Positions 45,380 to 55,498 of a stretch of 62,000 nucleotides of DNA are shown here, piece by piece; position 1 is the stretch's first letter; every line of letters begins with the position of its first letter. This stretch comes from Adiantum capillus-veneris (taxonomy: Eukaryota > Streptophyta > Polypodiopsida > Polypodiales > Pteridaceae). Position numbers and translations under genes: made by a program. Below the pieces are notes generated by a model. That model searched no databases. It had not been told where the DNA came from and was given only the letters and a program-made list of their open reading frames with translations. The stretch spans positions 104,328,912-104,390,911 of the forward strand of contig CM043963.1 in NCBI GenBank assembly GCA_014529385.2, read 5' to 3'.

Positions 45380-46322
45380 TGTTGAGCCAGCAGAGGATCA
45401 CACCCACATTTTTGCTCACACTCATCATTTTTGTAACCATTGATTGTAATAAATGTCTTTCCGACATTGATTTTGAATTGAGCCATTCATTAAGTAACGG
45501 GACTCAATTGAGTTTCCAGCTTGTAATTCCGAAGTAATTTCACTTGTTGATGTAATTAGTTAGAGATGTTCTCACGTCCAAGGCTGAGGTATATAAGCCA
45601 AAGTTTTTGTAACCTAAAGAGATTCAGATTATTAATCAAAGGGAGTTTTTGAGCGCCGTGACTGTGTCTGAGAGAGAGTGAGAGAGAGAGAGAGAGTCTT
45701 ATCTACTTGCTACGCGAGCTACGGAGCCGCCATTGGAGAAGCGACACCGCCATTGTGTTAGCAACGGCGAGAGCTACGCACTGATACCAAGAGTGCGCGC
45801 TATCGGCTTCTATGTGTGGTAAGTTCCTACGAGCTTCGGTGTGAGTTTTCTTCCAACTCGTGTGTCGGAATAGAGCGTGCAACATATCTATAGAACCACA
45901 ACGAGTAGAGCTACACATTAGTACCATCGGGGTCAAGTTTCGGTCACCTGTATTTTTTGGCCTGTCTTCATACGCGTTTACCGCATGGAGTGATTATAGG
46001 TTGATTTTGCAGTTCAAGTCTTTAGGGTGTTGTTCTTACCTAGTGCATAGACTTCCCCTTGAGTTTGAGATCGATTCAATGATTCTAGATCCTGTTTCGT
46101 ATAGCATTCGTTTGTAGTACGGATTTCAGTCACTTGCGTATTTTAGAACTTAGATTTGATTTCTTTAGTAGTGATTGTCATTAGAAGGTCGAGTAGGTGA
46201 TTTGACACCCACCTAGTTGTTTCCATGCGCCTGCGGGTCAAGCTTCGTCCTCGTCTGACAAATTCTGTTGTTGGTTGAGTTCTCGCTATTTAGCTTCCGC
46301 TAGCGGCGTAACCGCCTTAACA
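45380..46322 (+). repeat. 5' LTR of family-P copy 2
   Basis: TGTTGAGCC...CCTTAACA. TATATAAGCC near 45590 is a probable TATA box, followed by GA repeats. Small open frames inside occur identically in the other LTR and are not genes. Confidence 0.95.
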
Positions 46323-46324
46323 TT

Positions 46325-46342
46325 TGGCGCCGCTGTCGAGGA
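46325..46342 (+). promoter_or_regulatory. Primer binding site, family-P copy 2
   Basis: TGGCGCCGCTGTCGAGGA two bases after the LTR. It resembles the TGGCGCCGTTGCCGGGGA site of Athila-type elements, usually assigned to tRNA-Asp, with changes. Confidence 0.75.
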
Positions 46343-46380
46343 CGAGAGCCCTAAGTAGGTGACCTTAGACTAATCCTACG

Positions 46381-46388
46381 AGGTGAGT
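46381..46388 (+). promoter_or_regulatory. Candidate 5' splice site in the leader
   Basis: AG|GTGAGT about 60 bases after the LTR, close to consensus. Its position resembles a retroviral major splice donor and it could join to the acceptor before ORF2. Inferred only. Confidence 0.4.
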
Positions 46389-46860
46389 CGTATAAACTAC
46401 TTTGTATACTTTAGTTAGAAAAGATCTAGGAGTGGTGGACTCCGAAGATCTCTAGAGATACTAGGAAGTGGGGTACTCCTGGGTCTTCCGTGTTGACAGT
46501 ATTTTTAGTTTAGCTTAGATTTGTTTGTTGTTTTGTTGGTGTTGAGTAGTTGTTGATAGAAGAAGAATTTGCTAGTCCGTGAGTGACAGTGGATATCTTT
46601 AAAATCACAATTACCAAACCCATTTTATGATTAGGAATAGCTTAGGTAGGACTTCATTTGATCCTGATCTAGAGCTAATAATCATTGGAGTATTTGCTTG
46701 ATGTGGTTGATTGCATGTTAGATCACTAAACCGTCGAGTTAGTAGTGAAACTTGCAATAAACAAAAGTCAGAGAAATTTTCTGTGTATCTGTGAGTTGTT
46801 GAGCACTAGAGAAAGCTTTAGGAAGGACTCTGTGCCAAAAAACTGGAAATCTGCAACTTT

Positions 46861-47581
46861 AGACATCATACGCGTATGATGTCTAAATGACCAAACAGAG
46901 ACCAAAACAGAAATTTTGACTTTACCAGAGTGTTCAAAAGGAGGGTTATACCCTAATTTCAACTTAAAACAAGAGCATTAACACTCAAAGAAACCCAAAA
47001 AGACAAGTCGGAGTCCAAGAAACGCAAAGAATAGGAAATTTTGGATTCAGATCTTGTTTTTACATTCAAACCTGACAAAAACACTTGAAACTCAATTGTA
47101 AACATTGGAGAAGGCTTAAAACCAAGAATAGTCAAAATCTGGGACAAAAGACATCATACGTGTATAATGTCTTTTGGCACATCCACTGCTTATTTTTGAT
47201 ATCTGACCTGACAAGATTGTTACAAGCACTGTAGGAAGCATAAATATCAAGTTTTGACCCAAATTGATGAAAAAGACATCATACGCGTATAATGTCTTTG
47301 ACCTAATTTTGGACATATTTTGATACTTTGCTAACACAGATCCATTGTACTAGCTGTCTAGAGGTTATATTTCAAGTTTCATCCCATTTGGATCACAATT
47401 GACCCAAAAAACAAGTCAAAAGCGGAAAATTGCCAAGAAAAGCCTAAATTAGCCATAACTTGCTCAAACAGAGTTCAAACTGAATTTTGTGAGTGGACAG
47501 AGCATAAGGGGGCTACTGAGAGTGAGCATAACCAAAATAGTCCAAATCTGTGAAAAAAGACATCATACGCGTATAATGTCT
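46861..47581. repeat. 5' palindrome array, copy 2 (4 units)
   Basis: Half-site AGACATCATACG plus its reverse complement. Copies: 46861-46884 (perfect), 47149-47172 (two changes), 47274-47297 and 47558-47581 (one change each, TATAATG in the right half). Start-to-start distances are 288, 125 and 284 bp. The 125-bp step matches that in copy 1. Confidence 0.9.
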
Positions 47582-47746
47582 TTTTCAGCATAACTGCAAC
47601 AAAATTCTCACTTGATGAAATAGAAGTTGTCCAACTGACAAGATTAAACAATTGACCAAGTATCAATCAGTTTGGATCAATTCTGACCACAAAAACTTGG
47701 GGAAAACAAATTGCCGAGACGGAAAAGTTAAAGTCCTTTAGGGGAA

Positions 47747-49282
47747 TTGATGAATTTGAGATCGGGCAGGAACCTCCAGAATAACCAACCGAAACAAGGG
47801 GAACCAGCAAGTGTCATATCAACCGAGGGGAGTGTAAACCAAAGTTGGGTGCAACCATTAGAGCCGATCTTTGAAGGAAGTGTCTCTGATACTTCTTCGG
47901 AGAGATCTTACGAGATTTTCACCGAACACGTGGAACACCTGAACCTGAACAACAGAGAAAATATGGCAGCAGGATCATCAAACCCTTCCGCCACAATGAA
48001 GCTATTGTTCATAAAATACCAGTACGACAATGAGCAAGGTGCCAAGATCTACAAAGATGGAATGGACCGCTATTGTGTAAAGATAGAGGAGAGACCTAGT
48101 GAGTTCAAGGACTTAGTGCCTATGAGCTATAGCGGAGATAGATATCTAGATGACGAGGGTACCATGTACTTGGTAGTCCTAAACCCTAACATTGTGGACA
48201 AGTGGGGATTGATGGGCACCAAAGCCAAAGTAGATGAAGAACTTGAGGAGAAAGCACCAATAATGAACTTCCCTGATGCAAGGTTAAGAAGAGAGAATGA
48301 AACTACAAGGATCAACACTGATAACATCTATGTGGGGCTATACAAATATAATAATGGGGAGCAGGATCTCTATTATAGATGTGAAGAACCCTACACTGGA
48401 GAGTTGACAGACCAAAAAAGACTTTATGTCTTTACCTACACAGAGGGATCGGAAGTGAAAATTGCCGCTTACGACAAGTATGGGAGGCAATACTCAACAA
48501 TGGGCAAGAAAGAATTAGAAGGATATACATACTTTGGGGGACCACTACATCAGTATTATGTTACTTCTAGCTCACAAAGACCAGCACCAACAAATGGAGG
48601 GCAAAACCCAATGACGACAGGAGGACAAAGAACTCAGGCTGCTGACTCTTTCAGTCAACCTCAGTACTCGAAGCCCGGACCAATGGGATCATTACATTCC
48701 AGGGAGTCAATGGATACGAATCGAGGTAGTGCAGTTCCAATCCCCACGTATACCACTCCAGGTCCAAGGTTCGAAGCGGAACCATCACATTTACCTCCTA
48801 GTAGTAGATTCAGGGCGGGGGAACCGACAAGGGTAACCCATGAAGTCCATGATGCTAGAGAAAGCTTTAGCCAGGACACAGGAGCAATGAGATTGATAGC
48901 AGACCATAGACGTATGAGACCATCTCAAGTAGCGAAGTGTATGCCAAAGAAGTATGGTGGTTCGGGAGATCCGTATGCACATGTGTCACTCTTTAAGCAA
49001 GTCTTAAGAGCTGAGCAGATAACAGATTTCCATACACAATACGAGGGATTTGGTCTTACTCTAGAAGGTACGGCATTGACATGGTTTCAACCACTGAACA
49101 TAGGGGGATTCCATGACATTGACCATTTGCTAAGAGAGTTTGCTGAGGAATTCTCAAAACGAGGGATTAAGCACAATACGGTCTCACAAATATATGCTTT
49201 TAAACAGAGAGAACACGAAAAAGTGAAGGAAGCTTCACTTCGCTTCAAACAATACATTGAGAGATGTCCAGTACGTGAATGA
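47747..49282 (+). CDS. gag N-terminal part, family-P copy 2
   Basis: 511 codons from an ATG in MMNLRSGR. An N-terminal region of unknown fold occupies about residues 1-380, including two small Tyr-rich modules (LFIKYQYDNEQGAKIYKDG and NIYVGLYKYNNGEQDLYY) that look like diverged repeats. The capsid-like core starts near residue 385 (RMRPSQVAKCMPKKYGG, FGLTLEGTALTWFQPL, GIKHNTVSQIYAFKQ). It ends at TGA 49280-49282 inside the core (ERCPVRE stop PQDDRL); the next codons continue gag in the same frame. Copy 1 has CTG there. This is probably a nonsense mutation, and the real protein would run on to at least 53500. Confidence 0.8.
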   Translation: MMNLRSGRNLQNNQPKQGEPASVISTEGSVNQSWVQPLEPIFEGSVSDTSSERSYEIFTEHVEHLNLNNRENMAAGSSNPSATMKLLFIKYQYDNEQGAKIYKDGMDRYCVKIEERPSEFKDLVPMSYSGDRYLDDEGTMYLVVLNPNIVDKWGLMGTKAKVDEELEEKAPIMNFPDARLRRENETTRINTDNIYVGLYKYNNGEQDLYYRCEEPYTGELTDQKRLYVFTYTEGSEVKIAAYDKYGRQYSTMGKKELEGYTYFGGPLHQYYVTSSSQRPAPTNGGQNPMTTGGQRTQAADSFSQPQYSKPGPMGSLHSRESMDTNRGSAVPIPTYTTPGPRFEAEPSHLPPSSRFRAGEPTRVTHEVHDARESFSQDTGAMRLIADHRRMRPSQVAKCMPKKYGGSGDPYAHVSLFKQVLRAEQITDFHTQYEGFGLTLEGTALTWFQPLNIGGFHDIDHLLREFAEEFSKRGIKHNTVSQIYAFKQREHEKVKEASLRFKQYIERCPVRE

Positions 49283-52200
49283 CCACAAGATGACAGACTA
49301 TCTGTTCTCTTTATTGAGGGACTGAGAAACGACACTCTCAAGAAGGACTTGCACTTGAAAGCTTGTACAAGTTTCGAGCAAGTAACGAGAGAGGCATTGT
49401 ACTTAGTGGATAACTGTACGGTTTATGGAGAGGTGTCAGCGGATACAGATTTTGCATCCAGTAGCTCCTCCTCCGTAGCGAGCGAGACTACCACTAAAAA
49501 GAATGTTCAAACAACAACCATGCCAAATGTAGAGCAAATGATAGAAGATGCTCTAAAAAGGATGGCACCATACCAAAAACCATTGCCAAAAACACTGAAA
49601 TGGTGTGCTATTGAACAAAAATGGACAAACCATCCAACAGAGGAGTGCTATTACAACAAAGGGTATGTAAGGGAGCGTCAGTATGCACCTCCTGCTCAAT
49701 TAGCACCACCTCAAGTACATCCAGTACCTCGATACCCAACGGGAAATGTGCCAGGACCTATGGGGATAGAAAGACCGCAACCGGTATTGGGACAACAACC
49801 ACCTTTACCAGGAGCAAGACCAGTAGGCATTAGATATGCACCAACCTTAGAGAATCAGGAAGAACAAGCCTTAGTGCCTGTTCAAGCCTATTATGAAGAA
49901 TCTGGTGCACACATGTCTCCAACTGTGTATTACCCACCAGAAGAACCCAAACAACCAGAACCATGGGGCATGATTGGGAGTGTTGGAATACCAACAATTA
50001 CAAGTGCTTCTGATGAAGAGAGATACAATTTGGACGCAAGAACATTGATGTTCATAGCTCATGGAGGGTTAACAGGACAAAGACCATCCTATCCACAAAG
50101 GACGAATCAAATGGGACCAAGACCAGCACTAGGACCCTGTTACAAGTGTGGAGGTGACCATCTGATGAATGTTTGCCCACATACGGAAATCATTAGAATT
50201 AACGCTTATTGCACTGAGTGTGGGGTTACTCACTTCATTGAGGATTGTTCAAAGAATCCAAACAAAGTGCAAAAGACGACATTGAATATGCTAGAAACTA
50301 TTCCTACCAGCAGTGGGTCTGAAAATGAAACTCTGATACCAACGCAAGTTGTTACTAGAGCTCAAGCTAAGAAAACCACTAGAGAACTTGAGAATGGAAA
50401 GTTAGCGACTGAAATGGTTAGTCCAGGACCGCGGAGTCAGAAAAACACATGGAAAGCTAGAAAATCACGCATGAAGTTGAGAAAAGAACGTGAAGACGCT
50501 ATTCTAGCTGAGGAACTAAAGCGAACTAAAGATAGATTAGAAAAACTTGAGAGTCAAAACGGGAAACGAGAGATGAGCCGGGAAAGAACGAAACAAAAGA
50601 GTATCAAAGAAACAACGAGCTTAAGCTTAGGGGGATCAGTGCTAGTCGACAAAGTACACGAACCATTGGACGCACTGATGAGAGCTTACGAAGCTAGGTT
50701 AAAGAACAACCAAACACAAGAACAGAGGTGGATGACATACCCAAACGCGGAATTGGAAAAGCAGAGACTTGAAATGTGCCAGAGAATGATTGAGACTGCA
50801 CAAGCCTTATTAGAACCACCAAAAGAAACAATGAATTGTGGAAAGGAAAACCCAATTCAGCAAGAGACTATCGTTTCACGAGTAGCTGAAAAGACTCCCA
50901 GTGCACAAAAGCCTGAAAATACACACAAGGATGACCGCATAGTGTTGAACACAACCGATCAGGAGATAGAGAGTTTTCATCCACTCATACAGAGGTCTTA
51001 TGGAAGAGATGAGGATTACAATGAATTTTGGAAACAAGTGAGAGAGGCAAACTTTGCAAACGAGCTAAGTTGCCAAGCTAATCAGACAAATTGGGAAAAG
51101 GACATCAGGAACCCTCCCATAGTGGAATTTGAGGCAGGATCTCAAGTGGACTTGGATCTGCAATCTTACTGGGGAGATGGGGGCTCTGTTAGAACAACGG
51201 AGAGCAAACCTCATTCACTGAATACCTTACCTTCATACTTAGGAGAGTATGAAGCAAAATCCGAGATTAGAGCACTTCCCTCACGAAGAATCTCATCAGA
51301 AAAAGTCATGGACTCGCAAGGATTGATAGAGATCTTGTCAACACCAGTGACATGCACTATCACTCTAGCTGAGCTTTTGAGGCTAAGACCACATATGTGG
51401 ACCACTGTAGGAAAATGCTTGGAGAAATTCGGGATAAAAGACCCAACATCGAGACTGAAAGAGGGTATACAAGAGCTGAGTAAACCACAAAAGAACGCTA
51501 AGCCTGTACCCTTAAACAAGGTCGGAGAGTATTGCGAAGGTGAAGAGGGGAATACAACCTTACCAGTTGAATTCCAAGGCATGAACACGATGGCAATACT
51601 AGACAGCGGAGCTGGGGTAGCCATTGCTACAAAAGAAATCTGGAAAAAATGGGGGAAACCAGCAATAAGGAAGACTAGGTTGAAACTCCAATTAGCAGAT
51701 GGACAAATGGAGAAACCTATGGGGTTATTAGAGAAAGTTGTAGTGACTTCTTGCGGCATTGAATACGAACATACTTTTGCTATTGTCGATTTTGGCAAGG
51801 AGAATAACTATGATATCATATTGGGAAGACCATTCATGAGACAGTTGAAAATGGTCCAGGATTGGGGCTACGATCACATATACCTGAGAAATATGGAAAC
51901 CACTACACGTGTAAACCTGAAAGACCATAGCTACAAAGATGTGAACCGAACACCGGTGGAGGAGTTTGATTCAGCTACTTTGGCGGGATCCGAATTTCCA
52001 GCTTGGTTAGGTAAACCCAAGGAGTTATGGATGTGTGGAGCTTCGAAATGTGGAAGTCTGAAACGAGAAGAATATGTTTTAGAAAGGGCTATCGAAGACG
52101 AAACTTATATAGGAGAACCCTTTCCAGAGGACACGCTTGAACCATTAGAATGGACACACATTCTAGCAACCCTAGATGTTTGTGCAATTCCGGATGGTCC

Positions 52201-53500
52201 CACAACGAAATTTTGCGACAAGGACGGGTACGACGTGGTTCCGTACTTCATGTTGAGAACTGTACTCGAAAAAGAAACTGATAGAATAGATGACCTGGAA
52301 AAGCTAGACGAGCTTCGCCTAAAAGCAGTAGCTTCTATCTACGCTCAAAAAAGGCGACAAAAAGAATTTTTTGATAAACATGTGCGGACTAAAGAGTTTA
52401 AGGTTGGGGACTATGTCCTCGTTTACACTCTGAAACAACATGCTAAGAAGCTTAAAAAGCGAGGGATGGGACCTCTGGTGATTAAAGATCTATCACCAAG
52501 TGGAGCCGTCAAGCTTGCTACATTAGACGGAGAAGAAATGCCCAATTGGATTAGTGGATGCAGAGTGAAAAAGTATCTTTTGCCGCTAACCCAAGACATG
52601 CTTCTCAAAATACATCAAGAAAAGCTGCGTGTCCAGAAAAAGAAAAAGATTGAGGAGGAAGCGCAAGCCGAGGCGAAGGAAAGAATGGAGAAAAGAAGAC
52701 TACTGCGTCAGAAACAGCGCAATGAAGGAGCAATACGAATAAACGCAGTCAGTATAACAGAAATGGATAATGACAAAGAAGAACCCATCATTGAATGCAA
52801 AGTAGGAACCAACCAAATCAAAGCCAGAGCACTATTGGATTCAGGAGCTCAAGCTAACCTACTGTCACTCAGTTTGTATAGACAATTGAAAAATGACACT
52901 AAACTACAAACTGCCAAGCAAGAGTTAAAGAGTTACTCTGAGAATTCAATCAAAACTGTCGGATGCACAGTTTTACATATACAGATTAACCATTATGTGT
53001 ATCCTCATATGTTTTACGTGGTTGAAGACCAAGCTACACAACATCCATTATTGCTAGGACAACCATGGCAGAAGCAATACAATGCAATGATTGACTGGAG
53101 TTCTAAATCAGTGCTTATCAAATACGAAGGTGAAAGTCAATCAGTTAAGTTCACCAAAGGATCAGAGACAACTCCAAAGGAAGAATCCAAGAACAAAGGT
53201 AAACATCAACCAGAGAAAAAGAAGAAGCAATGGCAACCAAAAGTTTCTATACAACCGGATTACTCTTCAACGAGGAATTCTCAACAGTGGATAAGGAAGA
53301 CAAGCAATAATATAACAGCTCAACCTTGGGAAAAAACGGAGTCAAAGTTGGTATCGAGACCAAAAAAGGTTGTGCCAGAGAACACAAAGGTGGAAAGCAG
53401 AGTCTTCAATACCAGACAACAGAGTGATTCCAGACAATCAAGGACAGTGAAACAGATCTGGATTACAAAGAAGTTCATGACGGCACAAAGCTATAGCTAG
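49283..53500 (+). CDS. gag C-part, protease 1, integrase tail and protease 2 fused in one frame, family-P copy 2
   Basis: About 1405 codons, same frame as the gag N-part; no native start is needed. In order: end of the capsid core (LFIEGLRNDTLKKDL); KWCAIEQKWTNH and EECYYNKGYVRE (about 49600-49670); knuckles CYKCGGDHLMNVC (50138 on) and CTECGVTHFIEDC (about 50212 on); charged coiled-coil linker; protease 1 (AILDSGAGVAIA, about 51595, IILGRPFM about 51815); linker ending VVPYFM; then, directly, integrase C-terminus (RIDDLEKLDELRL, GMGPLVI); basic helix; and protease 2 (ALLDSGAQANLLS about 52830, PLLLGQPWQKQYN about 53050). RT, RNase H and integrase core are absent, yet the frame is kept across the junction near 52250-52285. 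It ends at TAG 53498-53500. Confidence 0.85.
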   Translation, partial: PQDDRLSVLFIEGLRNDTLKKDLHLKACTSFEQVTREALYLVDNCTVYGEVSADTDFASSSSSSVASETTTKKNVQTTTMPNVEQMIEDALKRMAPYQKPLPKTLKWCAIEQKWTNHPTEECYYNKGYVRERQYAPPAQLAPPQVHPVPRYPTGNVPGPMGIERPQPVLGQQPPLPGARPVGIRYAPTLENQEEQALVPVQAYYEESGAHMSPTVYYPPEEPKQPEPWGMIGSVGIPTITSASDEERYNLDARTLMFIAHGGLTGQRPSYPQRTNQMGPRPALGPCYKCGGDHLMNVCPHTEIIRINAYCTECGVTHFIEDCSKNPNKVQKTTLNMLETIPTSSGSENETLIPTQVVTRAQAKKTTRELENGKLATEMVSPGPRSQKNTWKARKSRMKLRKEREDAILAEELKRTKDRLEKLESQNGKREMSRERTKQKSIKETTSLSLGGSVLVDKVHEPLDALMRAYEARLKNNQTQEQRWMTYPNAELEKQRLEMCQRMIETAQALLEPPKETMNCGKENPIQQETIVSRVAEKTPSAQKPENTHKDDRIVLNTTDQEIESFHPLIQRSYGRDEDYNEFWKQVREANFANELSCQANQTNWEKDIRNPPIVEFEAGSQVDLDLQSYWGDGGSVRTTESKPHSLNTLPSYLGEYEAKSEIRALPSRRISSEKVMDSQGLIEILSTPVTCTITLAELLRLRPHMWTTVGKCLEKFGIKDPTSRLKEGIQELSKPQKNAKPVPLNKVGEYCEGEEGNTTLPVEFQGMNTMAILDSGAGVAIATKEIWKKWGKPAIRKTRLKLQLADGQMEKPMGLLEKVVVTSCGIEYEHTFAIVDFGKENNYDIILGRPFMRQLKMVQDWGYDHIYLRNMETTTRVNLKDHSYKDVNRTPVEEFDSATLAGSEFPAWLGKPKELWMCGASKCGSLKREEYVLERAIEDETYIGEPFPEDTLEPLEWTHILATLDVCAIPDGPTTKFCDKDGYDVVPYFMLRTVLEKETDRIDDLEKLDELRLKAVASIYAQKRRQKEFFDKHVRTKEFKVGDYVLVYTLKQHAKKLKKRGMGPLVIKDLSPSGAVKLATLDGEEMPNWISGCRVKKYLLPLTQDMLLKIHQEKLRVQKKKKIEEEAQAEAKERMEKRRLLRQKQRNEGAIRINAVSITEMDNDKEEPIIECKVGTNQIKARALLDSGAQANLLSLSLYRQLKNDTKLQTAKQELKSYSENSIKTVGCTVLHIQINHYVYPHMFYVVEDQATQHPLLLGQPWQKQYNAMIDWSSKSVLIKYEGESQSVKFTKGSETTPKEESKNKGKHQPEKKKKQWQPKVSIQPDYSSTRNSQQWIRKTSNNITAQPWEKTESKLVSRPKKVVPENTKVESRVFNTRQQSDSRQSRTVKQIWITKKFMTAQSYS

Positions 53501-53863
53501 CAAATTTGGATCCCAAAGATTTGTAAACAGGAACTCCCTTCAGTACAATCAACGGACACTCCTAGGTATTTCAAGGCGAGGAAATCAACACAAAGGACAA
53601 AGCAGGTTTGGGTCGCAAAGAGTTTGTGGCAAGCACAAGCGAAGCGGAAGCAGATTTGGATAGTGCAAAAGAACAACAGGGTAAAGATGAATCCATCTAC
53701 TGATTCTACTACCGAAGTATCACCAACCCAAAACCCGACCACCAATCCTTCAATCAAACAAAGAGCAGCTTTATTGGAAAGACTGTTGTATCATCGCTCT
53801 GCAATTGCATTGGGAATTTATGACCAAAACAACTACAATGCTTCGCCCACAGACACTTCATAG
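53501..53863 (+). pseudogene. C-terminal tail after the TAG, family-P copy 2
   Basis: Same frame as the preceding ORF for another 121 codons. It continues the QIW series: QIWIPKICK, KQVWVAKSL and KQIWIVQKN after KQIWITKKF just before the stop. Since the motif normally begins K-Q, the TAG probably replaced a Lys codon (AAG). Whether the tail is still made by readthrough (TAG followed by CAA) cannot be told. Confidence 0.6.
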
Positions 53864-53865
53864 TC

Positions 53866-53898
53866 GTCCGGGAGGACTCAGACTAGGAGGGGGGGAGG
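53866..53898 (+). promoter_or_regulatory. Internal polypurine tract with adjacent hairpin, copy 2
   Basis: GTCCGGGAGGAC (53866-53877) then AGGAGGGGGGGAGG (53885-53898), the same pair as in copy 1, here 6.1 kb from the 3' LTR. It lies at the end of the ORF1 reading frame. Confidence 0.65.
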
Positions 53899-55498
53899 TA
53901 TACAGGTATACAGGAGTTACAAAGCAGCTACAAGCGCCAAAAACAAAGAAAAACAAAAATTATATTACAAGGGCAGTGTCTTACATGATTTTGCAATTTT
54001 TATGTTTGATTGCGGATATTGATAATATTTATGCCCTTATATACCTTGTTTTGCAACAAAAAGAGATCAAATGATGAATTTGGGTCTCTAGACGTGTAAA
54101 TATCACTAAATAAGAGTGTTTTTGGAGCTAAAAAGTGGTAATCCAAGTCCAGAAATCACAAATAAGTGTATATTCATATACACAGGGTTACCAGCTATTT
54201 ATCGTGTATGTTTGGAATTTTTTGGCTTCAATTTGCTATTTTTCTTTATTTTTTATGATTTTCTTAATAAAAGTAAAAGAAAAATAAAAAAGCAGGTGAA
54301 ATGAGATCGGAAAAAAAGAAAAGAATAGACGGTGATGGTCCTAATGACAAGGGCAACCTATGGTAAAAATTGGGTACAATTCTGAAAAAGTTGCGGAAAG
54401 CCCGAAATGACAGAATTTTGGCAAAGTGGACAGATTTCTCAGAAACAGGTCAAACGGAGTCCAAATTGAGAAATTTCAAATCCTAAAGTGCATTTCACGA
54501 CGAGATAGGAGCACATGTCAAATTTGGTAACAAGTGATCCGGGAAGTCCGAAGTTAAGTATTTTTCACATCACTTTCAAGCTCATTTCCACTATTACCTT
54601 CTTGGAGAGAGCAAAGAGCACACAGGAGCATCCGACCTTCTACCGCCTTCTACGACTGCTACGAGAGCTCAGAGGACACCAGACATGAGAGGTAGACTCG
54701 TTGCCATAAGCTTTTGATGCTTATCGTTAACTTTTGTCGCGAAAACTGACCAAAACCAAGAAACAAGAGCAGACGGGGAATGGGGAGGAACGCTAGGTAG
54801 GGGCACAACCGCCTAACCAAACCTTGCAAGAACTTATAGGTGGGTTACCCTAGTATAGAAGATGGGTTGCTAACACTCAAAGCTCGAGAAAGAACGACTG
54901 GAAAAACCCTAGGTCAACAGAGCCTGCAAGAGGCAAACAGGAAAAAATTGTCGAAACGACACAAAACTTCTCAGGAAGCTTAACAACATCGAGGGCAATG
55001 CAACCATGGAGTATCTCCGGGTTTGGATCACCAAAAGTAGGTCGGAACAACCGATTCGGCAGCGGACACACAAAGCGTCATTTTGGCATAACGGCTAAAA
55101 TTGACGACCAAATGACATGAAACTTCACAAGCAGCTTCAAATATACATGGATGACTTATGTTTGCAAGCAAAACCCAAAAGAAAGCTGATTCACTTACCG
55201 ATGGTGAAAAAAACGCTTTCGGGCAACCAAATGGAGAAAGATGGAGAACAGAGAGCCAAAGTCAAGTTCAACCAAATAGGTGGCTTCACAACATATCCAA
55301 TGAGCTGGAAATGCAACTCTCGAGAAGAAAAGTTGAAGAAATTCAACTCCAAGGCAAAAAGACGACTTCGGAGACTGAAATGCCTATAAGGGGGCTTTTT
55401 AGCTAAACTAATGACTTTTTAAGTTGAAAACTAGTTAGCAGGGCTTAGGGCACTAGCACAAAGCATTCTTTGCACAAAAAGACCAACATTTCAAGAAA
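53899..55498 (+). other. Noncoding region between ORF1 and the 3' palindromes, copy 2
   Basis: No credible protein. About 54285-54750 is conserved in copy 1 (AGCAGGTGAAA, CATTTCCACTATTACC-like, ACATGAGAGGTAG, CGCGAAAACT). The small open frames at 55117-55406 lack a clear counterpart and are probably chance. Confidence 0.5.

Larger units (their letters stand above)
46343..47746 (+). other. 5' leader of family-P copy 2
   Basis: Noncoding between primer binding site and gag. Includes the candidate splice donor and four palindromes. No credible protein. Confidence 0.7.

Noticed and set aside
45703-46117. Small ORFs duplicated at 45703-46117 and 60315-60729
   Set aside because: They lie in the two LTRs and are identical only because the LTRs are; there are no domains.
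51211-51798. 195-codon minus-strand frame over protease 1
   Set aside because: Antisense shadow of the protease; the same shadow appears opposite protease 1 of copy 1.
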